Assembly (NCBI RefSeq): GCF_000699445.3
Contig: NC_067196.1
Span: 72,299,864-72,363,863 of the forward strand
Source: Schistosoma haematobium
Taxonomy: Eukaryota > Platyhelminthes > Trematoda > Strigeidida > Schistosomatidae
Direction: 5' to 3'
DNA length: 64,000 bases
The stretch's first letter is position 1. Every line of letters starts with the position of its first letter. The notes under the pieces were generated by a model that was given only the letters and a program-made list of their open reading frames with translations, was not told where the DNA came from and did not search any database. Position numbers and translations under genes: made by a program. Positions 24,301 to 36,700 of this stretch are shown here, in pieces.

Positions 24301-27300
24301 ATTGTTTCAAAACGTCAATGATGCATTTTTCTGTGTGGACTCAGTATTGGTCAATAGTTTCATCTCATGAAAGTATCACTTTAAAGCATCCACTTGTGAA
24401 CGAACAACATATGTCAAGTTATTTCTTCAAAAGCCATTGAGTCATAAAAACTTAACAAGAACTAATCAATACATGAAAAGAAGTATGCCAATTAATCCAT
24501 AACAATTAAAAGAATGAAAATAAGTGAAACTTAAATGAGCTACGCGTTTGCATTGTGATTGTTCATATAGATGGGGGGGGGTAATAATAATGGATATCCG
24601 AAAGGAAAAGGGGTGAGCATTAGACCTAGAATTATTAAGCAGACCAACGTGGTACCGTAACTCAATTGGATTAAACTTTTAGATTAAGGTTTTGATTTCA
24701 GCTCCCACCTACTTATGTTTAAAACATCTTTAGCCTTCACATAACATGTATATTTCAAAGTAATGTTTACAAAGTTTCAGGTGTATATTAATTATATGAG
24801 TAAAGAAATTGATAAAGAAACAATGTTAAACTCCAAGCTTAAAAGTTTTTCATTTATTTAAAAAAAAGACTGTAGTGATCACTCATGCTGTTTATTTATT
24901 TTCTGTATTCTTGTTGTATTATCATTTAGCACAATGTATTATTTTTTATCGAACTTTTGTTCTGTATTAACTAATTGATTGAAAAAGCCTTAACATCGTA
25001 ATTATTCATAATCTTTTTAGATTTGTAAAAACAAAACAGAAGCACTGATTTTACTAAGTTCTTTCTTCCATACACAAAATCTCCATTTAAAAAATGTAAC
25101 ATCTTATTATTAAATATATATCGTAGCCCGTATTGCGAAATACTTACATGATTAGTTTCAGGTTTGATATATTTACGCTGTTTCTATGTATGTATGAAAC
25201 GCTTTATCGAGTAAATCTGTTATAAGGACATTCCCTGATGGAATAGTTTGTTGATGGAGCGTATTTGCATGGTGTTATAAATTACTAGAAATGGACGGAT
25301 TTCATGCATGGGAATTCATTTCTTCTCATGTCATCTGAGTAAGGTCACTAGAATAATTATGTCAGTCATGTGCATTTCGTTCACCTCTTGCCTATTTTAT
25401 CACCCAAGTAGAATTATTAATAAAATGCATATTCTGTATAGCGTCGCAATTCAGAGATTCATGCATTGAATTTTAAGACTAAAGATCAGAAGCCGAAATA
25501 TTGCCTCACCTACCTTTATGGAACCAGTCAGTTTTATGATCATTATCTCTATCACAAATGCTATATTTCATAATCTACGGTGCAACACTGTTCATCGTTA
25601 CAGAGTTAGATTATTCAAAGCAATTGTCTCGTGCACTTGATTATACCCATTTCACATCTATCTGTCAATAATTTGTCATTTTTATTTGTCTATCTTGATT
25701 GACTAGAGATATCGCTACTTAAGAGTAATTGGAATAGTACAAACCGTATTGAATGTCTGATTTATAATTCTTCTAGTTTTTACTTTTTATTCAGTGAAAT
25801 ACCTATATGAAGTAAGTTACAGCAGGGTTAAGTTAACAGCAATTTGCAGTAACTGTTTATTGGTTTAGACTACTCACAATGTAGTTCACTTTCCTCCTCA
25901 GACTCTAGGCACTCTACCAAAATTATCCATCTGAGCTACAAATATTCCCCACCAATTCTAGGCACTACTTGGCAGTAAGTGTAATGCCAATGGATTCGTT
26001 TCCCTCCATAGGTTATTTACCAAGTAGTACATTGCGTGTATTCGTTGTAACCTTAGTATAACAACCTAATTATATTCTCAGTATAATGAGATTCGGTTAT
26101 TTGTCGGTGATATATTCCATTTCAGTAACCAAAAAATAATTGATTTGTACTAAATGTTTAATGCTCAATTCAAGGTTAACTTATTGAATAGTAAGTAACA
26201 TACACATATACTCTATAGTAAAACCCGCATCTGTTTCGGTTACTTGGTACATGATGTTTAAGTAAATGTGCCACTAAATCGATCAAATATTAATATCTTT
26301 CAGTAAACAACTACTTAGCTATTTGAACAGAAGCTATACAATTCGATAAGGAATTAGTTATGAGTAAATCAATCCACTTAATGAGGTCATTGGATATTGG
26401 TGTGAGCTGTCGTCATAGATGGGGTTGGAGGCTGTAGTTAAGAAGAATCCAAATATTTTCTATTAGGGCAGATGCATTGACTTTTTAATTTTCCTAGACC
26501 TTAATTTCATCGCATACTTTCTATTCCTTTATTTCATTGTTTCTCCATTCGTAGGAGCTTGTTCCACTCCAGATTTGATATTTAAAACTGAAATTTGATC
26601 GGTCATTTTTTAAAACAACTTGAGTGATTAGTTTGATATTAACTTTTTGTTACAAGCTTTGGTATATTGGGATTTAATTTCACGACTGATTGCATGTAAT
26701 TATGGATAAAGTAATTAATTACTTAGTAACTTTTTATATAATTTACCGTTTTACAAAAAAAGTTTTTCTCCAATAAACACAGCGTATCAAGAAATTAATC
26801 CATTTCTCTCGTACTGATGATAACTTGACCAAAACCCGAATCGACATTGAAAATCGACCTATTTTAGTGTAATATATTTATCATTAAAACAAATGAACCT
26901 CGGAATCCATTATAATTTAAACAACCTAGTCTACAGAGAACGGAAAAGACTTAAAACATTATTACTGTTAGACTTCAGAAAAATATCATTAAAGTCATCT
27001 GCGCTCATAAAAATATACAGACTTTACGAAGCATCGACTGTGCAACACTTCCTGTAGTAGAGGATGAATACAAGCGTGGATCACAAACTAGTTTAGTCAT
27101 CTTTGTGTTATGAAAAGATCTTTTTAGAAATAAGTGCCTACCTATTCAATTATTGTTTAGTAGCACAAATACTAGATTGATATATTTACGGAGCACTACA
27201 CCTTTTCTCTGTAACCTCTTTCAAAAAAGGTGTTACTCTGTGTTGGATTAGTTATTCAAATCAGAGTTATTGGTTTGTGAAGGTGGACATTATTACCAAT

Positions 27301-30300
27301 TTAATCAAGTATACAACGCACTTTAAAAATGTTACTCTTTTCAATCATTTTAATCGAAAGTGTTTAGTTTTTGTTCACTTCATGCTTGGAATCTGTAATT
27401 GTAATTTTCCGTAAATTGTTAATATCATCAAGCCACTTCTTTAGAGAATATATAAACAAATTGATTTAACCTAAGTTTAAGTAGTACAAAGGAACAAAGT
27501 AAGAATATTTGGTGCAATCAATCAAAGCATGTCTGATCAAGTCAATGTCATGTTATTCCGGTCAAGATGGTTTATGTGAGGCATATTTACATATTTTTGT
27601 GTATGTATGTTAAAGGATGAAAAATGTGACATTTGTGATGTGAAAGGAGAGTTGAACTTGTATGTACGATAATGGTGTGAGGTGTAAATAAAATCAGACA
27701 TGGTAGCTCGAAGAAATGGTCGAAGTCGGAGGGTAGTGAGGTCTCCTTTTCTATTGAGGACAGTAAAATTAAGCAACATATGGAAACCTTCTGCTACTCG
27801 CTCTTCTTTGCAGTTGGAAAAGCCTTCTTTGTATTATTTTGGTGTTTTTAATAGCGACTTGATGGTTGTTGAAAATGGTATGGACTTCCATTGCCTATTT
27901 AATTTGTTTCTTTCCAGTTCTACGGTTTCTTTGTTTACCTAAGGTGTTTTTTGGTTCGAGTCAAGATTTCACGAGATGACTCTCCAATATAGAAGGCACC
28001 ACAACCGACACATCCTAATTTGTAGATATAATTTTGTGTTGACATAAAGGGGATTCTTTCCTTTATGCGAACCAAAGCATTTCGAAGGGTGTTCATTGTT
28101 TTGTAATATACTTTAATTGTGTTGTTTTAAGACTCGAGTTCTGTTATACTATGGTGGTATGGTAAAACTACAGTACCAATCCATGATATTTCATTCGGAT
28201 TATTATTTAACAGTAAGACGTCTCGTTATATCGCACTTTTAATAATCTTCATAGGAAAATTATTGAGTCGTAAGCTGTTAATCATATCCTTTCGTTCTTT
28301 TTGTTTATACTCTTCAGATATAGTAATCTTGTTTACTTTTCTAAAGAGGTTTAGGGCTAGAGAGATTTTTGCATTGAATGGTGTTCTGAATTAAAGTCGA
28401 TATAACGATTTGAGTGTATTGGTTTTCGGTAAATGGTTCGATTTAGAGCTCCACTTAGATTTCTTTTAACTGAACAATCTAAAAATTGCAGCTCACCGTG
28501 TTCCCTTTGATTCTCGTACATAAATTTAATGTGCAACGAGAGAGTATTGATCAATTTAGCGGAATATTTTAGGTGAGTCCTTTTTATGGTAACAGAAGTA
28601 TCATCTACATATGTGAACTAAATTCGTGGTTTAGTGTCTTTGGCGAAAATATTTGATTCTATATGTGACATAAACAGGTAGGCTACAATCGGGGACCCGT
28701 GAGATCGCATTGCTACTCCGTTTGTTTAGTTGTATAATGTCCAGTTAAAAGTAAACAAAGTTGTATCTAAGCACAGTTTTAGGGATTTCTTAATTTTTTG
28801 CACCAAATATTCTTAGTTTATTCCTTTGTACTATTGAGACGTGGGTTAATTTAATTTGTTTTTTATTCTCTGAAGAAGTGGCCTACACTAAGTTACGAAA
28901 TGTCAAACAATTCAAAAACTTAATTTTTCTACTCAGTAGAATATTACAACTAGATTATTTTTATTGATATTAATCTACTCAATGCTCAATTTATATGAAA
29001 TCAAGTTAAAACATGGTAATGCCACTTGTTAATATCATTGTTTACATATTATTTTTCAAATTCAATAGAAAATGGTTTTTACTTTTGGTTTAATTCTCTT
29101 TTATTTCCATAGAACTTCGTGAAATTCGAACTAAATATGATCGTAATGTAAGTTGATGATTGAATATGTATTTTTCTAATTTACTGTAATTTGAAAATAA
29201 CCGTTTACTTTCATATTTGATGATTTTTACAGTGTAATATTTTATTTGTTCATTAGTTTTTATCTTATGTATATATTTGTTGTATGCATAATAATAAATT
29301 TTTAAATGGGATATTTATTTTTATCAGAAGGGGTTTGTGGAGATTTTAGAAATTTCACAGATTGAAATCATGAGTCAATTAAAGCTAGACCACCATGGAA
29401 AACCTGGGAGCACTGGACGGCCGTTTCGTCCTAGTATGGGACTCCTCAGCAGTGTGCATCCACGATCCCTTACCCCGCGAGATTCGAACCCAGGCCATCC
29501 AATGCTTCCAGGCTTTTCATGGTGGTCTAGCTTCAATTGACTCATGATTTCAATCTGTGAAATTTCTAAAATCTCCACAAACCCCTTTTGATAATAATCA
29601 TCTGCTCACTAGTGACTGACTTCAAGAAATACTCCTGGAGTTCTAGTGAGAAGCCGTTACCAGTGGAGTTCAACCAGGTCTGTTGTGAGATATCAGCTCA
29701 CTGAAGACAACAGTGTACGGTTGCGCAACTTCGTGGATTGGTTGAAGTTACACATTAACACCATTGGATGCCGGTTCAGTGGTCCAGTTGGTTAAGCGCT
29801 TGGCGCGAGAGTGATGGGTCGTGGGTTCGAATCTCGCGGGGCACGGGATCGTGGATACGCACTGCTGAGGAGTCCCATACTAGGACGAAACGGTCATCCA
29901 GTGCTTTCAGGTTTTCCATAGCGATCTAGCTTCAATTGCCTCATGTTTTCAATCTGTGATATTTATTTTTGTCAAAATCAACTTGTGTTTATGAATAAAA
30001 AAGTACTTTCTTGCAATGCTCCTCGATAATACTGCATAAGAACAAAAAACTGTGGGACTGTAACGGCACTTATAGATTTAGTAGGCTGTAAGGTATAATA
30101 TAAGGAACGGTGAACACGTCCGTCACAGATGCGTATTGCTGTTTATCCTTATTGTATGGGTGTGACTGCTAAGTCATATTATGTGTATTTTTTTCTGATC
30201 TAAACGATTTAGGTTACTTGAAGTAAGAATAGGTTTGGAAGGTGAAAGGTTTCAAGTTGTATCATCCTAGTCTGAGTTTTGTATGAATCAGTTACTAAGT

Positions 30301-30872
30301 TAGTGATTAAAACGTCCGAATATTAACTTTGAAGTTACTTATCTGATATCTGTTCAGCATACGTCAACTTAAACACCTAGTTATTATCACTAACCCCCTG
30401 CATAAAAAGTGTAGCTCATGGCAGAGTTCACAGATATATACTTGGTTTTCAAGGCTCATATTTGTTAGTAGTGATGATGAACATTGAATTGTCGAATTGG
30501 GTATATATTTGGACAAATTTGTGACTGTGTATGTTTTAGCTCAAACTGCTCACCATATTGACTTCGTTTCGGTCCAAATATATTGGGTCTTTTATCTTTA
30601 TACGATACTTATTCAATTTCCTCATTCCAACCAATTTTATAACTTCTCAATCAAAGTGCCATTCCAAGCTTTGATGCTTTAAAACTGTTACATTATCAAT
30701 CCGTGTAAGTAATTCAATTATTCAAAATAGTTCATACACTGACATGCCGATATAAAGACTAAACTATTCTCAATATTACGTACAACAACAACAACAACAA
30801 CTTCTCTCCTTCAAATTAACATTATAATTTCAGTGTAATTAATAATTTCCAAAATATTTAATATTTTTTTTT

Positions 30873-30909
<37 letters not shown>

Positions 30910-33735
30910 TCTTCGTTATGTGTATTACAGGTTCCACGAACTCGTCAAAATACCATTCCTGTACTTTATCGTTCCAGTTCTACATCAACTATATGGCTGC
31001 ATGATTCAACTGTAACTAGACCAGATCCTAAATCCACTGTTCGCGCATTAGCTCAGGCAATTTATTTACAGATTAAGCATAGAAATCATAAAATTGCTTG
31101 TGATCCTATGATTGAAATATTCGATGAATCTTTACATCCTATACAGGTGATTTTTCATTATCTTTAGTTTGCAAAGAAATTTATTTTATTCTGATTTAAA
31201 AGTATTTAATTAATGTAACCCAATAGTCATGTACAGGTCAGTGCTCTTGACTACGGAGATGCGCGTATTTGGATAAAAACTAGTTATTTTATCCGGCCGC
31301 CTAAGCTAAAGGTTTTTTTACCTGTAATCATGTAGCTCTGAGTCTCAGTTTTTATATTAGTGAATGAGACAAAGGCTTACTTGGTTCTTAAAGGTGGCAC
31401 TTTAAAATAATAATAATAACAACAATAAATTCGATTCTTTAAAGATAATTCTGAGAGATTCCAAAACACTTATACAATTGTTTAAAACTAAGTGTAAAAC
31501 ATTTATTCAATATTGTCTTTTATATCAGCCTAACTGTCTGTATTTCGTGATGAAAAGTATCTAATTAAATTTAAAAGAATTCATACTCGATATACGTTTA
31601 TGAAGTAGTGGTTTTTGTTTGAATTAAACGTCCATTTTACATGTGTCACTTCTTTAGTTATCGTCTTGGTCATAAACATTTCAATATTCTGTTTTTAAAC
31701 TAAATGTTTTTATGTAGCGTGAGTTCTTTGTGGCGAGAAACCTCATTTAAAGTATATATGCATTAAATGTCAAAAGTTAGAGATTAGTTTACACTTACCG
31801 ATTTAAGCTTTTTTTACCAGATAAAGACTTGAACAATTACAGTCCGTATATTAGGATTAACCTTACTGAAAGTCAAATCCAACATGGGATCTGACGCATA
31901 TGTGCTTCGGTTCAAATTGTCACACCACATTAACTTGGCAAGGTAAAACTGTCAAGATGAATCTCCGAGTAATAGAAATTGTAAGTATTAGTCGTGATAG
32001 GAAAGACTAGGCATAGAATATACGTTTCGAGAAAATAGGTATTCATGAAATAATAAAATACAATTTTAAGATAATTTTAAAAAATTAGGATCCAACGGAG
32101 GACAAAGAGTGGATGAACCTGGGTCATTCTAACCGATTTCAAACTACATAATCCAAAATCTCTCCCCTGTACTATATCCTTACATACAATAGTTCTTTTA
32201 TAAATTACCACAACTACTTCTATGAATCCGGTGTTCATCTTGTTGTGCTAATGAGGTATGAAAACTTCGACCAATGCGCATATGTGCTTGGTACTACGTT
32301 GTAGCTGACTGACTGATTGACTGGGAAACCTGGTCCAAGTTACACAACAACAAGAAATAAACACAATAAATTGCAAAGGAGTTTAAATGATGTATTAGAA
32401 ATACCAATATGGAAGATTACACACAGATAATGTTGTTCGACAAGAAAGAATGAAAAGATATGTATGGAGGAATATTGGGACTCGAGATCTCAGGAAAGAT
32501 AAGGAGTGGATGAACCTGGGTCATTCTAACCAATTTTAAACCACATCATCCAAAATCTCTAAACATTGGTCACAAAAATCACTCGGTTACCAACCAAGTC
32601 AGGTTGTCTGCACTTATCAACATGACTCAGTTTAATTGTCATTGACTTTGTGGACTGGTGCCACGTCTTGGTTTGATCAACTCCAACTTTCTTCCAGCCT
32701 CCTCTTACATATACAAACATCATCCATTAAGGCAGATGACGGTCATACATACGTAATATGTGTCTCAACCACTTCAATTGGTGAAGACTCATAACCTAAT
32801 TCACTGCTTTCTAATTTCCATCTTATATCCTACGGCGAATATATTAGCATTACTCACTCGATTATTCTCCACTACACGACCAAAGCTTGGAAGACACATT
32901 TGATGGACTTCTAGCATCCTACAAATATCCTCTTTTGTTAATGAGTATTTGTCACACCAATTTAGTAAAACAGCGGAATGCTACACAGTTAACTCATCAT
33001 TTGGCTAGCTGATAGAAAGGTGATATAAGTTTGCTAAAGCTAATAAAACTTTCTGAATCTTTGCTGAGATTTTATCAGACACCAATCCATCGCGGTCTAT
33101 AGGACTTCCATGATGAGTGAAGTAGTTAACAAATTAATTCACTCCCCATTATTAGTTCAGGCTTTGACTCAGGTCAGTCATGAAGCAACATTTCGCACTT
33201 AGAGGGAGAGAAAAACGTCTTAAGTTTGCTCGCATTGTTGCTTATTGTGCTCAGAAGACTGGACTTTGTCATGGTCTTCCCCAAACCACACTACATAATC
33301 TACTACTCTAAATTGACAAGGTAATTTCGTTGTTGGAAATTAATCTGTGAAAGTTAAAGGATGAAAATATAATTTCCAGGAGGACATCAATAACAGAATT
33401 AAATGAAAGGGGACAAAGGGTAACCCTGATGAACAATACTTGTGGTCAACAATTCTGGTAACAGTCCTCATTTAAATCTCAGAACACATGGTCCCACCAA
33501 AGTGTATTTATATGTCAGTAAGTATATTCCAGATTCCATAGACTGTAAATCTGGAAGTTAGTTTGGAGATTAAAGTCGTTAGGTCTCGATGACTAGACCC
33601 TGTCATACAAAATGTTTAATTTTATTTCACTTTGAAAAACTTATCAGTACTTTCAACTTTATCCTTATAAATAATTCTTTTCAGTTTGTACACTTACAAT
33701 TTTAATGGTTACATCATTGTATGCAATTTCATAAG

Positions 33736-33771
<36 letters not shown>

Positions 33772-36700
33772 CTGATTAAAACTTAACTATTTGAAATATT
33801 TCATGTTAGTTTCATTTCATTTAAAAATAATTGTTTTTTGTTGTTGTATAGAATGAGCCAGTTCCTTTCGATTATGCTACACGTGATCCAGATTTGAAAA
33901 CAGTATATCGGTTCATTCGTAATTTATTCCAAATGGCCCAGCTTTCTCCAGAATGTGCAATTGTTACTATGGTATGTCATATAGCAGTTTAAATGATTAC
34001 TTAGTAAAAATATTTTTGTATTTATGTGAATAATAAATATGTGCATTTATTGCAATAGAGAAAAAAAAGATTAGCGAATTAAAAGCATATATACATATAT
34101 CTGATTTTTAAAATATAATTAAGAAAAATATTTTTTATTGAATATGCTGAAGTAAATATACATATGTGTAGACTTCAAGACTTTAACGTTCCGTCTCCAT
34201 TTCACATTATTTCAAACAGTTTCATATAATTAAGTACTTAATCGGGGCAACAAAACTCACTAGTTGAAACATTTTAAATTCAACTGCTGATAGTTCCACT
34301 TTCAAACTTAGTGCTGTACGTATGTTAAACCATGATTTGTTATCTGTTCTCTAGGTGTCTGAAGAGTAAATCATGTAGGTTCATAGCGTTGACTATTTAA
34401 GTTCATGTGGACAACTAGGCTGATGTTCTATATATGGGATTAAGAAGGACACCGTGCATGTCGCGGGATCATAAGATTTTAAAAGACTAGGAATAACATT
34501 TCGTAAGGTTGGATCGTTACAACAACTTATCCATGCAAGAGGAGATTACATTGATGAGAAGTTTTTGTTAATCAAAAGAGATAAAAATCTAGGAAACATG
34601 AAAAGGTATAGAAGAATAACAAAATGTACTCATGTGCTGTTGGAAGTATATCGACAATTGATGCGCTATGAAAGTATGTCATTATGAAATTTGAAGAATA
34701 CGGATTCGTTTTGCTGGTTTATCCAAAGCTCAAGTGATAGCTATTTTACGTTAGTGACCACTCTCTGTGGATGAATAGAGTATACTATTTTTGCATCTAT
34801 GGTTATTTTACTTCTCCTTTTCGACAAAGTGATGTCGCCAATGATACCGGTTATAATTTACTGTCCCCTTATCGTACAGTTAACACTCGAAGTTCAACTG
34901 CTCTCCGGCTAAAGTTGAAAATGAAATTTACCGATCAATTTAGTTAGTAACGTGGAAATGACAGTTAAGTCTGATCGGGCTCTACATGTTGTAATCACGT
35001 CCATGAATGATTACTGAACTTGTAAAACACTTAAGTTTCTATTTGTTTCCTTAAATTTGTAATACATCCTATCGTCAATATTAGAGAATGTTAACGCTTG
35101 TAGTTCGTTTTTCATGAAGCCTAGTTATTGCTTTCGATACAGATATTTGCTAAATTTTGAAGATCACCATGTACAAATAATGCTAATCAGTGAAGCCTAT
35201 TTTAATTTTTTAAATCATATTTATTATATAGGTTTACTTGGAACGTCTTTTGACTAGTGCTGAGACAGAATTGACACCAAGTTCTTGGAAAAGAATAGTT
35301 TTATGCGCTATAGTACTGGCTAGTAAAGTATGGGATGACCAAGCTGTTTGGAATGTAGATTATTGTCAAATTTTAAAAGATATGCAAGTTGATGATGTGT
35401 AAGTTTCGGACTGTGTACTCTGTTGGTTTAATATACATATATTTTGTTTTCTCGACACTACATTACGTTCACATCCGTTTCACTGCTTTAATCCTCTCAA
35501 TCCTACAGGAGATCATTTTCGAGCCAAACCTTTTAGTGGTTGTGATATTGAATGACCCGGGTTGGGGCCCAACAGGAAGTGGGTTATTTCCTTAAACATT
35601 GCCTATACATATTGATAATAAGTACTTGTCGATATGTAAATGAAGTTTAAAGCCTTATATCAGTTGTCTCAAACCAGTTGATATCAAATCTTATGTTTAT
35701 GCCATATACCACTTAAAATTCACCACTGAAATTTACTTAGTGTTTATTGAAATATGTAAATGTCACTTTCAACTTAAACACAATTCGACATTATTTTTCC
35801 TATACGTTATATTGAATTATGAATGATATAATGTAACGACGTAAGCCTTCCCAGCAATATTATTTTCACCTTATTTTTCTATCATTACTCATCAAAATTC
35901 CAATTTTTATAACTTAGAAATAATTACTTAAGGGCTTAAATATTTCTTTCCATTAATATTCAATAAATCAGAATAACGTTAACTATCCCTTTCTTTCACA
36001 TCTCTTTTTTGTTTCCTTTACAATTGTTTAAAAAGTTGATCTTTTATTTTAGTGCGCTTTGCTTTCAAAAGATAACTCCTTTGTTAAGGTAGAAATCCTA
36101 TAGACAGATGAGTTGGATTTCTGTGTTTATGCGTATGCAAGAGAGGGGAATGAGGGAGAGAGAGAGAATGAAGTGAAGTGGTTATTTTGTAATGAAAATT
36201 GTTTCGTATGTGCATTACATAAGCAGTGGAGTATTTTGATATTGTTTTCATGATGAGAAATTGACAGTGTCAAGTCTTTTTTAAAGAAAACAATGATACC
36301 GGTCATTGGTAGTAATTATATGTATGTATATTTGTTCCTTTGTTATTATTGACCGAAACAGAAATACACAAACACACACATACTTATATCAAATATAAAT
36401 TATCCCATTTTCATTTAGTTTTGGTCTACTACATATCCAAGTGTTTTCATATTTGGTTAAATTTTTCATTTAAATTCCTATAAATGGAACAATGAAAAAC
36501 ATCGAACGGAAAAAGAAAAAAAGTTTATAATAAATGGATTTAATATATTAACTAATATACCTTTGAATTATTATCACTATACCATGCTCTGCAATGACCG
36601 ATGGATAAGCAATGTTTGAGTTTTTACTAATACTACTACTACTAATAATAATAATAGTAGAATCAATTCTCCATTAATAAAATCTAAAACAGTTTCTATT

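Larger units (their letters stand above)
27429..29025 (-). mobile_element. Penelope-like element copy 2, 5'-truncated, in cyclin-Y intron 2
   Basis: Minus-strand frames show the end of the RT ([16 protein letters not shown] near 28730-28675, YVDDTSVTI near 28615-28585, the [13 protein letters not shown] stretch at 28500-28460, [12 protein letters not shown] near 28425-28390). The endonuclease follows ([20 protein letters not shown] near 28050-27985, then GESSREI). The RT begins abruptly at about 28798, where an inverted copy of the element's own 3' end (28799-28882) is joined. The layout is the same as in the copy at 10.8-13.9 kb, but more decayed. The right tail, with GCTCAATTTAT and ATGGTAATG, is shared by both copies. 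Confidence 0.75.

Noticed and set aside
29337..29578. Two symmetrical 67-codon frames on opposite strands
   Set aside because: They come from the 102-bp inverted arms of the hammerhead SINE pair; the symmetry is structural, not coding.
29771..29846. Functional tRNA gene
   Set aside because: A and B boxes are present, but the acceptor stem does not close and the sequence passes into a hammerhead SINE body.
32831..33736. Possible coding continuation of the RTE composite
   Set aside because: Minus- and plus-strand frames are short, and I could not place them against the RTE families in this window.
35389..35595. Open frame after the exon 6 region
   Set aside because: It starts at the last bases of cyclin-Y exon 6 in another frame and runs into intron 6; no homology.
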